A stretch of DNA of 40,235 nt from Candidatus Rothia avicola (GTDB taxonomy: Bacteria; Actinomycetota; Actinomycetes; Actinomycetales; Micrococcaceae): assembly GCA_019115985.1 (NCBI GenBank), contig DXCN01000010.1:1-40235 (forward strand), read 5' to 3'. The notes below the pieces were generated by a model that had not been told where the DNA came from, did not search any database, and worked only from the letters and a program-made list of their open reading frames with translations. This document shows, in pieces, positions 16,777 through 25,158 of the stretch; the first letter of the stretch is position 1, and each line of letters opens with the position of its first letter. A program made the position numbers and the translations under genes.

Positions 16777-18732
16777 ATGGCAGAGATAAGCTCCGGCGCA
16801 CCGCTCGGTGCGTCGTACACCCTGGTAGAACAAGTAGGCAAAGGAGCCTCAGGGCAAGTATGGCGCCTTGACCCCGCCAAAAAGTCTGAACCGCTAGCCG
16901 CAAAAATCCTCCACCACCACCTCACCGCAGATACCTCAGTTGTAGAACGCTTCGTCCGTGAACGTTCCGTCCTCCTCAGCCTCAAAAACAAAAATATTGT
17001 TGCGGTACACGACCTTGTTGTAGAAGGAGAAACCCTTGCCCTGGTCATGGACTACTGTGCAGGTGGGTCACTACGAGACGTCATACAGAAATCCGGCACA
17101 CTAGCACCCGCACAAGCCCTAAAGCTCACGGCAACAGTCCTTGAAACACTCGCTTTCGCACACGGCAAGAACGTCATTCACCGCGACATCAAGCCAGATA
17201 ATATCCTTTTCGCGGTAGAGGAAACCTCACCGCACAGTGAGAACCTGCGCATCACAGACTTCGGTATCGCCTCACTGGTCCAAGAAGGAAAATCGCACAC
17301 CACCACACTTGCAGGTACACCCCACTACCTGCCACCGGAACTTATTCAAAACGGAGTAACCGGCCCCGCAGGTGATGTCTACTCAACAGGCATTATGCTC
17401 TACGAACTCCTTGCAGGGCGTACCCCCTTCGCAGGAGAAGGCACCGACTTCACCGTCGCCTACCGGCATGTCTCCGCCACAGTCCCGCCCCTAGACCTAC
17501 CTGAACCCATCATGCAGGAACTCATGAGCCTGCTCAGCAAAAACCCCGACCGGCGCCCCCACGCACTAGACTCTGCGGGACGACTACGCGCTTTAGCAGA
17601 CAGATTTGCGGATCTCCCCCCGCTCACGCTCTCCCCTGAACCCACCCAATTCTCCGAAGTAGAACGCCCCAAAACCGTTATCCGAGGGCTAGCACACGAT
17701 ACTGCCCCTGCTCTCAATGCCGGAGCCGATGAACCCGACGCCCCCAACCTAGGTGAGGCACCGCTCCCCACGGTTATCAGACCCGAAGCCCTCAAACCAA
17801 CACAACCCGCCTATCAGAGCACCCCCAACGAAACAGAAAACACAGACGAGCAGAAAAAAGCAAAATCAAAAATGCTGTGGCTATCTGTCATCGGTGTCGT
17901 ACTCCTCATCGCAACAGGGTGGGGAATCTACTGGGCAGTATCATCAAGTAGCCAAAACAAAGAACCTTTCAGCGCGCTCGGCAAACAAGAAAGCCCGCTC
18001 CCCTCAGGGCTATCAGTTCGCCGCGAAGCGACCTACACACCCTCCACCTCCACGATTAATCTCAAAGTGGTCTACTCGGCGCAGAAAGCACCGCTCTCCG
18101 GCGAAATCCTGGAGGTTCTCCCACCCACAACTGAAGACGCAACCTGCCCCAACGCCACCTGGGACAGAATCGACGGCCAACGCAACCAGCCAACAATCAC
18201 CGACATGACCGTGAAATGCGGCTGGACCCTCAAAGGTATCGACATCAAACCCAACCAGGAGTACGAGGTTCAAGCAACAGTCCACGCACAAGTAGCTGAC
18301 CAAAAAGCACTTGAAAGCTGGCTGGACGCGGTCTCTACCCAAACCGAAGAAGCTATCACCTCAGCCGACTACCAAAGCACATCGTATGTAGCCCAACGCC
18401 TCCAAAACATAGAGGTTAAGGTTCCCGCACGAACGGTAAGCCAAACAGTCATACCCGTGAAACTTATCCCCGTCTGGCCAAGTGGTGAAGACCTCCTCAA
18501 CCCTATTTACTCTTCAGAAACCGCCGGTAAACCCACCGGCATGCTCCAAGCCATAGCCGGAGACGACAGCCCTATCCGCTTCTCAGACGGCTGCTCCGGC
18601 CATATCGCTGTGGATGAGAGTGGCCTCAAAGTCACTGCACTTTCAGTAGCTGAACGATGCACGGTACTGGCACGCGTGGGCAACTTTACCGACCTGCAAA
18701 GCGACAACTTCACTATCACCACCCGAGACTAA
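16777..18732 (+). CDS. Transmembrane Ser/Thr protein kinase with extracellular domain
   Basis: This 651-residue Hanks-type kinase has a glycine loop (GKGASGQVW, 21-29), ATP lysine K43 in LAAKIL, catalytic HRDIKPDN (H135, D137), DFG (D161-G163) and a PPE substrate motif, so it should be active. A Pro-rich juxtamembrane region (~280-360) is followed by one helix (~366-388) and a ~260-residue exported domain without PASTA repeats that holds four or more cysteines. It is transcribed divergently from the secretion operon, whose ATPase has an FHA domain. EssB of T7SSb has the same order (kinase fold, helix, exported domain) but is a pseudokinase. I infer that this kinase controls or forms part of the secretion apparatus. 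A general PknB-like role is the alternative. Confidence 0.88.
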   Translation: MAEISSGAPLGASYTLVEQVGKGASGQVWRLDPAKKSEPLAAKILHHHLTADTSVVERFVRERSVLLSLKNKNIVAVHDLVVEGETLALVMDYCAGGSLRDVIQKSGTLAPAQALKLTATVLETLAFAHGKNVIHRDIKPDNILFAVEETSPHSENLRITDFGIASLVQEGKSHTTTLAGTPHYLPPELIQNGVTGPAGDVYSTGIMLYELLAGRTPFAGEGTDFTVAYRHVSATVPPLDLPEPIMQELMSLLSKNPDRRPHALDSAGRLRALADRFADLPPLTLSPEPTQFSEVERPKTVIRGLAHDTAPALNAGADEPDAPNLGEAPLPTVIRPEALKPTQPAYQSTPNETENTDEQKKAKSKMLWLSVIGVVLLIATGWGIYWAVSSSSQNKEPFSALGKQESPLPSGLSVRREATYTPSTSTINLKVVYSAQKAPLSGEILEVLPPTTEDATCPNATWDRIDGQRNQPTITDMTVKCGWTLKGIDIKPNQEYEVQATVHAQVADQKALESWLDAVSTQTEEAITSADYQSTSYVAQRLQNIEVKVPARTVSQTVIPVKLIPVWPSGEDLLNPIYSSETAGKPTGMLQAIAGDDSPIRFSDGCSGHIAVDESGLKVTALSVAERCTVLARVGNFTDLQSDNFTITTRD

Positions 18733-18830
18733 ACACTCCCAACCCAGCAAGTTCTACAGGGTAAGGATTATTATCCGCCGTGGTGAGCGATTAGCCCGAG
18801 CTAACTGGCTTTTACCAGCCCAGGCACACA

Positions 18831-18875
18831 AAAAGGTTCGGCCCCCGTCCGTAGTGGACAGGGGCCGAACCTTTT
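18831..18875. terminator. Bidirectional terminator, kinase / cold-shock gene
   Basis: A perfect 15-bp stem (AAAAGGTTCGGCCCC / GGGGCCGAACCTTTT) continues inward with GTCC/GGAC around a small loop. T-runs close the stem on both strands, and it lies between convergent genes ending at 18732 and 18893. Confidence 0.9.
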
Positions 18876-18892
18876 ATCAGTTAGCGCAATGC

Positions 18893-19099
18893 TTAGCTGA
18901 GAACAGTGATGTTCGCGGCCTGCATGCCGCGATCGCTCTGCTCGGGATCGTAAGCAACTGAGTCGCCTTCTTCGAGTGAGCGGTAGCCGTTTGAGTTAAT
19001 CGCTGAGAAGTGAGCGAAAAGATCTGCTGAGCCGTCGTCGGGCTGGATGAATCCGTAGCCTTTTTCAGCGTTAAACCATTTTACAGTGCCAGTAGCCAT
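18893..19099 (-). CDS. cspA: Cold-shock protein, CspA family
   Basis: The 68-residue protein is a single cold-shock domain of standard length. It shows [15 protein letters not shown] (RNP1, KGYGFI), LFAHFSAI (RNP2) and the usual acidic turn (PDDGSAD). Such proteins bind single-stranded RNA and DNA and melt RNA structure in the cytoplasm. The start ATG 19099 has AAGGA about nine bases upstream. The gene stands alone, with a terminator after it and a long gene-free region before it, which may include the long 5' leader usual for this family. The symbol is a family name; the exact paralog cannot be told. Confidence 0.95.
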   Translation of the reverse strand: MATGTVKWFNAEKGYGFIQPDDGSADLFAHFSAINSNGYRSLEEGDSVAYDPEQSDRGMQAANITVLS

Positions 19100-19713
19100 G
19101 TGTTTTATTCCTTCTGGAAAATGCGTCCAAACCTCGAACGCTTAAGGTGTGCCCTCTCTTTTCCCAAGGAGATGAAACGCAAAACTAAAAAAACTAAAAG
19201 TCTAAATACTTACTACACCAACCGGTGGGCACGTCTCTGGCTCTACAGCACCCCGGCAGCTTTGCATTGTGTGTCGCAAGTCTCTTTTGGTGCGGCATGC
19301 TCGCCCTGGCCACCACCCCACGCAACACCGTCGTCTGCGCGGCTTCCTTCGAACTTCGCGGGTTCCTCGCGCATCTGGAAGGAAACCGCGCATCTCGATG
19401 GGCGAAAGGTGCAGACGTGATGTCACAGTAGGTCATAAACGTTACGAAACGTCACAGCTTGGCACGAGCAAGACCGTCACCCTACCCTAAAAAAGATACA
19501 TCCATCACGAGCGATACGAGAGACCTGGCTCCACGACGATCGCAGCAACCACGCCAAGAACAAGAACCCGTATACATCAGCCGCCTATGTCAAGAGGCAA
19601 AAGGCACTTGACTGGGGCAAGGCACAGAGCCGCCCCATTCGACTGTTCATAGAAGGGTTACAGCTTCGAGTTCCGGCGACGGTGCTACAGCCAGCTACCG
19701 ATGGGAGATACCC
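19100..19713. promoter_or_regulatory. Gene-free divergent region between csp and acs
   Basis: These 614 bases contain several short overlapping frames in both directions, none with a family signature. The right half should hold the acs promoter: TTGGCA (19459-19464), 18 bases, then TACCCT is a fair candidate. Just upstream, GTCAC/GTCAT/GTTAC/GTCAC half-sites (19422-19455) recur every 9-10 bases and include GTCACAG twice. The left half probably holds the cold-shock leader. Confidence 0.4.
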
Positions 19714-21822
19714 TTGGGCGCACCTGCCAATTTTGTCTACACCGACCCCTTCAATCTCACGCCCAACCCGGCGCTCATCTCAGATGAGGCCCGAATCCAG
19801 TTCTGGGCTGACCAGGCTAAAGCCCGCCTGACCTGGGGCGAGATGTTTGACGAAGCCAACCCCCACACCTTCACCAAGCCGCAGAGCCTGGGCCTCGATG
19901 ATGAGGGTATCGAACAGTTCACCGTGCCCGAGATTAAGTGGTTCGAGGGCGGCAAGCTCAACGTTGCCTACAACTGCGTAGACCGCCACGTCGAAGCGGG
20001 TAAGGGCGATAAGGTGGCCCTCTACTTCGAGGGTGAACCCGGTGACCGCGAGGCCATTACCTATGCCGAGCTGCAGCGCCGAATCGCTAAGGCAGCCCAC
20101 GGCCTGGAGAAGCTGGGCGTCGGCAAGGGTGACCGTGTGGTGATTTACCTGCCGGTGATTCCCGAAACCATCATCTTCACGCTTGCCTGCGCCCGTATTG
20201 GCGCTATTCACTCCCTGGTTTTCTGCGGTTTCTCGGCTGAGGCCCTGAAGTTCCGCGTGGAAGATACCGGCGCTAAGGTGCTCATTACCACCGACGGGCA
20301 GAACCGCCGCGGCACCGTGGTTCCGGTCAAGGCCACCGCCGACGAAGCCTGCTCGGGTGAAAACAATATCGAGCACGTTATTGTGGTTGACCGCACCGCT
20401 GGCACCCCCGAAGCCCACGCCGCTGTGCCCTGGACCGAGGGCCGCGACGTCTGGTACCACGACCTGGTCGATAACCTACCCGACACCCACGATTACCAGC
20501 TCTTTGACGCTGAAACCCCGCTCTTTATCATCTACACCTCCGGCACCACCGGTAAGCCCAAGGGCTTGGTGCACACGTCCGCGGGCTACCTAACCCAGGT
20601 GGCCTACACCCACGCCCTGCTCTTTGACCTGCTCCCCGAGATTGAGGATGAGCAGGGCCAGCGCCGCGTGGACGAGCTATCAACCGTCAACGACCCCACC
20701 AAGGTCGAGAACACCGTTCACTGGTGCACTGCCGACCTGGCCTGGGTCACCGCCCACACCTACGAAATCTACGGGCCGCTGCTCAACGGCGTCACCGAGG
20801 TGATCTACGAGGGCACCCCCAACACCCCCACCTTCGAGCGCCATTTTGAGGTGCTTGAACGCTACGGGGTGACCAACTACTACACCGCCCCCACTCTGAT
20901 TCGTTCCCTCATGGGTGCCTTCCCCGACGGCCCGCCCGCCGGTAAGTACAACCTCTCATCGGTACGCCTGCTGGGGTCGGTAGGCGAGTCCATCAACCCC
21001 GAGGCCTGGCGGTGGCTACGGACGCACGTGGGCGGGGGCACCGCATCCTTCATCGACACCTGGTGGCAGTCCGAGACGGGCTCGACCGTCTGCTCGCCGC
21101 GTCCGCACGACCCCCAGTTCGCGCCCGCTGGCACCTTCGCGGACGACGCCCCCCACACCGCGTCCAAACCCGGCTGTGCGACGCGGGCGGTTCCGGGTAT
21201 CTCAACCCGCGTGGTTGATGAGCACGGGGCCGAGGTGGAGCCCGGCGTCCAGGGTTTCATTGTGGTCGATAAGATTGGCCCGTCTATGGCTCGCACGGTC
21301 TGGGGCAACCCCCAGCGCTACCTGGATTCCTACTGGCGCCACTACGGCGAGCGCGGCTGGTTCCTGGCCGGTGACGGCGCCAAGGTCGATGACGAGGGCG
21401 ATGTCTATATTTTGGGCCGTATCGACGATGTTATTAACATTTCGGGTCACCGCCTCTCTACCATTGAGATTGAGTCTGCCCTGGTCACCCATGAGGCTGT
21501 GGTGGAGGCCGGGGTTTGCCCGGTGGAGGACGAGCTGACCGGCCATCAGGCGGTTGCCTATGTGACCCTGTCTGAGGCCGGCCGCGCCTTGAGCGCCGAG
21601 GAGTTGAAGGCGACGCTGACCGAGCATATCCGCCACGAGATTGGGCCGATTGCCAAGCCTAAGGACGTCATCGCGGTAGCCGATATCCCCAAGACCCGCT
21701 CTGGTAAGATTACCCGCCGCCTGCTCGGTGAGCTCTATCAGGGCCGGGCCCTGGGTGATACCTCCTCCCTGCAGAACGAGGAGGCTCTCGAAGCTATCGC
21801 CCAGGTGCTGGCAACCCGCTAG
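19714..21822 (+). CDS. acs: Acetyl-CoA synthetase
   Basis: The 702-residue cytoplasmic enzyme makes acetyl-CoA from acetate, ATP and CoA through acetyl-AMP. It carries the AMP-binding loop YTSGTTGKPKG (~273), WWQSETGS, the hinge region GDGAKVDDEGDVYILGRIDD, NISGHRLSTIEIE and the C-terminal RSGKITRR with the lysine (~666) whose acetylation shuts off the enzyme in well-studied homologs. It is some 50 residues longer than typical Acs, partly from a charged insert after the P-loop (PEIEDEQGQRRVDEL). The start is TTG 19714 with GGGAG six bases upstream. It is monocistronic, followed by a long inverted repeat. Confidence 0.95.
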   Translation: MGAPANFVYTDPFNLTPNPALISDEARIQFWADQAKARLTWGEMFDEANPHTFTKPQSLGLDDEGIEQFTVPEIKWFEGGKLNVAYNCVDRHVEAGKGDKVALYFEGEPGDREAITYAELQRRIAKAAHGLEKLGVGKGDRVVIYLPVIPETIIFTLACARIGAIHSLVFCGFSAEALKFRVEDTGAKVLITTDGQNRRGTVVPVKATADEACSGENNIEHVIVVDRTAGTPEAHAAVPWTEGRDVWYHDLVDNLPDTHDYQLFDAETPLFIIYTSGTTGKPKGLVHTSAGYLTQVAYTHALLFDLLPEIEDEQGQRRVDELSTVNDPTKVENTVHWCTADLAWVTAHTYEIYGPLLNGVTEVIYEGTPNTPTFERHFEVLERYGVTNYYTAPTLIRSLMGAFPDGPPAGKYNLSSVRLLGSVGESINPEAWRWLRTHVGGGTASFIDTWWQSETGSTVCSPRPHDPQFAPAGTFADDAPHTASKPGCATRAVPGISTRVVDEHGAEVEPGVQGFIVVDKIGPSMARTVWGNPQRYLDSYWRHYGERGWFLAGDGAKVDDEGDVYILGRIDDVINISGHRLSTIEIESALVTHEAVVEAGVCPVEDELTGHQAVAYVTLSEAGRALSAEELKATLTEHIRHEIGPIAKPKDVIAVADIPKTRSGKITRRLLGELYQGRALGDTSSLQNEEALEAIAQVLATR

Positions 21823-21861
21823 CAGGTCTTGCCCAGCCAACAGGCGCATGTTCTTCTGGTA

Positions 21862-21922
21862 GGTACCATCTAAATCAGAAAAACCCACAAACTAGATGGG
21901 TTTTTCTGAGTAGGATGGTACC
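21862..21922. terminator. Nested long hairpin after acs
   Basis: A 12-bp inner stem (CAGAAAAACCCA / TGGGTTTTTCTG) with a 9-base loop is enclosed, across a symmetric 5+5 internal loop, by a perfect 9-bp outer stem (GGTACCATC / GATGGTACC). The T-run inside the stem would serve termination after acs. The outer stem is extra and unusual. Confidence 0.8.
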
Positions 21923-21949
21923 TTTCTGCCTGGTGGGTACGATAGAGGC

Positions 21950-22399
21950 ATGACAGCCCACCACCCCGTTTTCGTTTACGGCACCCTGCGCCCCGGCATG
22001 AGCAATAATCGCTGGTTCCACGGGGCTGATTCTAACCGCACCGATGCGACTATGACCGGCTACGAGCTGGTCACGAACGGCTCCTACCCTTACCTGCTCC
22101 CGGCGTCCGCACCGGTCGGCAGCGACGCCGCCGGGCAAGGCGCCCCGGTGGTGCGCGGCACCCTGGTTTTCGTAGACCCCGCTGCCTGGGAGGCCGTTGC
22201 TGCGTCCCTCGATGAGCTTGAGGGAACCGACCCCGCGCGTCCTGTGCACGATAACAACCTCTACAACCGGGTGCTGGCCGAGGTGGTGACGGACGCCGGT
22301 GAGCCGGTTACCGCCTGGGTCTACATTCCGCCGGTGAGCAAGCAGGCGCAGCTGCGCGAGCGCTACCCCCTGGTGCCCGGCGGCGAGTGGACCGAGTAA
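21950..22399 (+). CDS. Gamma-glutamylcyclotransferase-like (AIG2 family) protein
   Basis: A 149-residue cytoplasmic protein with the family's substrate loop near the N-terminus (VFVYGTLRPG, residues ~7-16) and the acidic motif LDELEG, which supplies the presumed catalytic glutamate. Family members form 5-oxoproline from gamma-glutamyl amines or peptides, or act on related amide adducts; the exact substrate cannot be told from sequence. It is a standard-length single-domain protein. It follows the acs terminator, so it has its own promoter, which I place within the 28 bases after the hairpin or in the hairpin's right arm. Confidence 0.85.
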   Translation: MTAHHPVFVYGTLRPGMSNNRWFHGADSNRTDATMTGYELVTNGSYPYLLPASAPVGSDAAGQGAPVVRGTLVFVDPAAWEAVAASLDELEGTDPARPVHDNNLYNRVLAEVVTDAGEPVTAWVYIPPVSKQAQLRERYPLVPGGEWTE

Positions 22400-22412
22400 A
22401 TGCCCCCTTTTT

Positions 22413-22586
22413 GATTTTGAGCCAGAGACCTGGTTCCGTGTGATTGATGTTGCCGCTATTGTCACCAACGGTCTGTTGGGTGGGGCGGTTGCCCGCGCCC
22501 ACCGTTTCGATACAGCCGTAGCCCTCGACGGGCTTGAAAATCACCCCGTCCTTTTTCTCTTCACCCTAGTGATTATCTCGGGGTGA
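22413..22586 (+). pseudogene. Fragment of a TRIC/UPF0126 membrane channel gene
   Basis: Downstream of the cyclotransferase, a frame without a start reads ETWFRVIDVAAIVTNGLL followed by GGAVARAHRFD, then loses recognisable similarity and stops at 22584. This matches the first helix and GGxxAR-x-x-x-FD region of the trimeric intracellular cation channel family (UPF0126) of Actinobacteria. The remaining ~170 residues are missing and the 3' end runs into the terminator repeat. I read it as a decayed remnant left by a deletion. Confidence 0.55.
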
Positions 22587-22606
22587 AGAGAGAAAGGACG
22601 GGGTGA
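22541..22606. terminator. Bidirectional terminator, 26-bp stem
   Basis: The arms 22541-22566 and 22581-22606 pair over 26 bases with one mismatch (G-U in one RNA) around a 14-base loop. It lies between convergent genes ending at 22399 and 22651. A T-run sits within the stem. Confidence 0.85.
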
Positions 22607-22650
22607 AGTCGGCTCCGCGGAACGCAGGCCGCCCCTAGCGCCCCAACTCC

Positions 22651-23400
22651 TTAGATGCGGTAGTCCGTCATCTCGAAAATCTGCAGGAAGCGCTGGATGC
22701 GTTCGTTGTCGGAGTCGAAGAAGGCTTCGGGTGCGCCGTTGTAGAGCACGCTGCCGCCATCGAGGAAGATGATGCGGTCGGCAACCCGGCGGGCGAAGGC
22801 CATATTGTGGGTAACAACCACCAGGGAGCGCTTTTCGCGGGCCAGGTCAATGAGCACACGAATAACCTCGGCTTCAAGCTCGGGGTCAAGAGCAGAGGTA
22901 GGCTCGTCAAAGAGCAGGTAATCGGGGGCAACAGCCAGGGCGCGGGCGATAGCAACGCGCTGCTGCTGGCCACCCGAAAGGTTATCGGGGTAGGAGTCTG
23001 CCTTATGCCCCAACCCCACCTTCTCGAGCAGGTCGCGCGCAAGCTGGGCGGCGGCGTCCTTACCCATCTTGCCGTTGAGCACCGGGGCCAGGGCCACGTT
23101 CTGCTCAGCGGTGTAGTGGGGGAAGAGGTTGAAGTTCTGGAAGACCATGGCCGAGTGCTTGCGGATGGTGCGGACCTGCTCGTCGCTCAGGCCGGCGGCA
23201 AAGTCCACCGAGTCGCCCTCGATGGTCAGGACGCCGGACTCGGGGGTTTCGAGCAGGTTCAGGCAGCGTAGCAGGGTGGACTTACCCGAGCCGGAAGGGC
23301 CGAGAATGACCGTGGTTTCGCCGTTGTCGAGGTCGAGGGAGATGTCGCGCAGAATGGTGTTCTCGCCGAAGCTTTTGGTGAGGTTCTTCAGGCTAAGCAT
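22651..23400 (-). CDS. Polar amino-acid ABC transporter, ATP-binding subunit
   Basis: A 249-residue ABC ATPase with Walker A GPSGSGKST (~35-43), the Q-loop (VFQNFNLFPHYT), signature LSGGQQQR, Walker B YLLFDEPTSALD and the switch histidine in VVVTHNM. The sequence is of the GlnQ/TcyC (PAAT) class. Its start overlaps the permease end by eight bases, and the binding-protein gene lies upstream, so three genes form one leftward operon. It powers uptake from the cytoplasmic face of the membrane. A nearby cystathionine-handling gene makes cystine a plausible substrate, but this is only suggestive. Confidence 0.93.
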   Translation of the reverse strand: MLSLKNLTKSFGENTILRDISLDLDNGETTVILGPSGSGKSTLLRCLNLLETPESGVLTIEGDSVDFAAGLSDEQVRTIRKHSAMVFQNFNLFPHYTAEQNVALAPVLNGKMGKDAAAQLARDLLEKVGLGHKADSYPDNLSGGQQQRVAIARALAVAPDYLLFDEPTSALDPELEAEVIRVLIDLAREKRSLVVVTHNMAFARRVADRIIFLDGGSVLYNGAPEAFFDSDNERIQRFLQIFEMTDYRI

Positions 23401-24070
23401 TGACTGTCCTTATGTAACGGCTGGTGTGCTTCTCTAGGGCGCGCTGGGCGATGGAGAGAAGGGTGAAGATGACCAGGTAGATGGCGGCTACTTCAAGGTA
23501 CATGGCCAGGGGTTCGAAGGTGCGGGCGGCGACCTGTTTGCCGGACTGGAAGAGGTCGACCATGGAGATCACCGAGACTAGGGAGGTGCCCTTGACCAGG
23601 TCGATCAGGTCGTTGCCCAGCGGGGGTAGGGCGATGCGGGTGGCCTGCGGGATGACGACGTGGCGCAGGGTCTGCATCTTAGTGAAGTTGAGGGTGCGGG
23701 CGGCTTCGAACTGGCCGCGCGGTATTGAGGCGTAGGCTGAGCGGAAGGTTTCGGCCACGTAGGCGCCGGTGTTGAGGCTCAGCGCGATGATGGCGGCGGG
23801 CCAGGTATCGAGGGTGATGCCGACGCGGGGTAGCCCGTAGAACACCAGGAAGAGCTGCACTAGAAGCGGGGTGCCGCGGAAGAACCACACGAAGGCTGTG
23901 GCTAGCCAGTTGAGCGGGTTGTAGCGGCTGAGGTTGCGGGCGGCGGTGGCCAGCAGACCCAGGAGTAGCGCAAGGACGAAAGAGATGAGGGTCAGCGGGA
24001 TGGTCACCTGCACGGTGGCCAGCAGCAGGGAGGGCAGGGATTGTGCCCAGAGTTCTAGGTAGCGGTCCAT
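23393..24070 (-). CDS. Polar amino-acid ABC transporter, permease subunit
   Basis: The 225-residue membrane protein has about five helices (LLLATVQVTIPLTLISFVL, WLATAFVWFFRGTPLLVQLF, IIALSLNTGAYVAETF, and two near the end). The motif RGTPLLVQLF and the cytoplasmic EAA loop (GQFEAARTLNF ... VVIPQATRIALPPLGN) are those of HisM/GlnP-type permeases, which couple to the ATPase. The start is ATG 24070 with a weak ribosome site. It sits between the binding-protein gene (58 bases upstream) and the ATPase gene (8-base overlap). Only one permease is present, so it probably works as a homodimer. Confidence 0.92.
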   Translation of the reverse strand: MDRYLELWAQSLPSLLLATVQVTIPLTLISFVLALLLGLLATAARNLSRYNPLNWLATAFVWFFRGTPLLVQLFLVFYGLPRVGITLDTWPAAIIALSLNTGAYVAETFRSAYASIPRGQFEAARTLNFTKMQTLRHVVIPQATRIALPPLGNDLIDLVKGTSLVSVISMVDLFQSGKQVAARTFEPLAMYLEVAAIYLVIFTLLSIAQRALEKHTSRYIRTVNA

Positions 24071-24127
24071 AGTGTTCTACGGGTTACTTTCGGTTCGGAC
24101 GCCGGAGTTCGGCTTGCCGGGGCCGGG

Positions 24128-24943
24128 TTAGGCCTTGGGGCTGAGGTCGATGCCAACGTACTTTTCGTAGATGGCCTTGAAGTCACCGTTCTCCAGGTGC
24201 TTGGCGATGGAGTCGTTGATGGCGGTCTGCAGGGTGGTTGCGCCCTTGGGCATCAGGATTGCTGCTTCTGAGGCGTTGCCGAGCACGCCGTCGAGCAGGC
24301 GGATGGGGGCGTCGGGGTGCTGTTCCTGGTAGTAGGCGAAGGTGACGGCGTCGTTACCGCAGGCGTCCACGCGGCCGGTGAGTACCTGTTCGATGGCTTC
24401 GTCGAAGCCGGTTACGATGGTCATCTTAGCGCCGGCTTCTTCGAGCAGGGTGCGGAAGTTGGAGGTCTCTGATGAGGCTGCGGTGGCACCGTTGAGGTCG
24501 GCGATGGTCTGCAGTTCTGAGTCCTGCAGGACGGCGACTTTGCCTTCTGAGGTGACGTAGGGGTTGGAGAAGTCGTACTTCTGCTTGCGCTCTTCGGTGG
24601 GTGAGACGTTGTTGATGACGATGTCGTAGCGGTCAGCGTCGACACCGGCGATCAGGGAGTCCCAGGGGGTTTCGGTGTATTCGGCGGTCACACCCAGGTC
24701 GGCGGCGATGAGGTCGCCGATTTCCTTTTCCATGCCGACGAGTTCGCCGGCTTCGTTGTGGTAGTTCCAGGGGGCGAAGGTGCCTTCGAAGCCGATGCGG
24801 ATTTTGCCGGCGTCCTTGATGGCCTGCAGTTTATCTGCTGAAGAGGAGGTGGCGGATGAGGATGAACCGCAGGCGGCCAGGGCCAGGGCGAGGGCGGACG
24901 CGCCGGTGAGGGCGAGGGCGGAACGACGGTTGATTGCTGTCAT
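24128..24943 (-). CDS. Amino-acid ABC transporter substrate-binding lipoprotein
   Basis: 271 residues from ATG 24943. A longer frame to 25009 is rejected because the signal peptide (NRRSALALTGASALALALAAC) starts here and AGG lies five bases upstream. The lipobox LAAC anchors it outside the membrane. The mature part is a family 3 solute-binding protein: KIRIGFEGTFAPWNYHNEAG, LVGMEKEIGDLIAADLGV, YDIVINNVSPTEERKQKYDFS, then DLNGATAASSETSNFR. The PWNYHN and DFSNPY regions resemble cystine- and polar amino-acid-binding proteins. It is the first gene of the transporter operon and would deliver the ligand to the permease. Substrate is not certain. Confidence 0.92.
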   Translation of the reverse strand: MTAINRRSALALTGASALALALAACGSSSSATSSSADKLQAIKDAGKIRIGFEGTFAPWNYHNEAGELVGMEKEIGDLIAADLGVTAEYTETPWDSLIAGVDADRYDIVINNVSPTEERKQKYDFSNPYVTSEGKVAVLQDSELQTIADLNGATAASSETSNFRTLLEEAGAKMTIVTGFDEAIEQVLTGRVDACGNDAVTFAYYQEQHPDAPIRLLDGVLGNASEAAILMPKGATTLQTAINDSIAKHLENGDFKAIYEKYVGIDLSPKA

Positions 24944-25158
24944 GGTACCTGTCTTTCGGTGGTGGCACTTTGGGTAACTGCGCAAGCTTATAACAGGTGA
25001 AGCCCCCACAAAGAATTATTGTTACGCGAGTGTTACGAAAGTTATTTAGGGGAGGTTGAAGGTGCCATGAAATGCCGCAAAGATACTCCCTTAAGGGTGA
25101 ACATACTCAAAGCCATAGAATGAGCCGAAACAACGTATCAGCTCAGTAAGGAATTACC
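24944..25158. promoter_or_regulatory. Divergent promoter region, transporter / lipoprotein
   Basis: For the transporter, TATAAG on the minus strand (24992-24987) is a good -10 without a clear -35. For the lipoprotein, TAGAAT (25117-25122) is a candidate -10. Between them, GTTAC (25021-25025) and GTTAC (25032-25036) form a direct repeat with an 11-base period, the layout used by OmpR-family regulators such as MtrA or GlnR. Confidence 0.4.

Noticed and set aside
19410-19430. CRP/GlxR site (GTGATGTCACA) before acs
   Set aside because: The half-sites are only two bases apart, not the six expected for CRP-type dimers.
19194-19436. Two Arg/Cys-rich minus-strand frames upstream of csp
   Set aside because: Overlapping frames, no ribosome site, no known family; more likely leader DNA.
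21202-22468. Long minus-strand frames across acs and the cyclotransferase gene
   Set aside because: Antisense shadows in GC-rich coding DNA.
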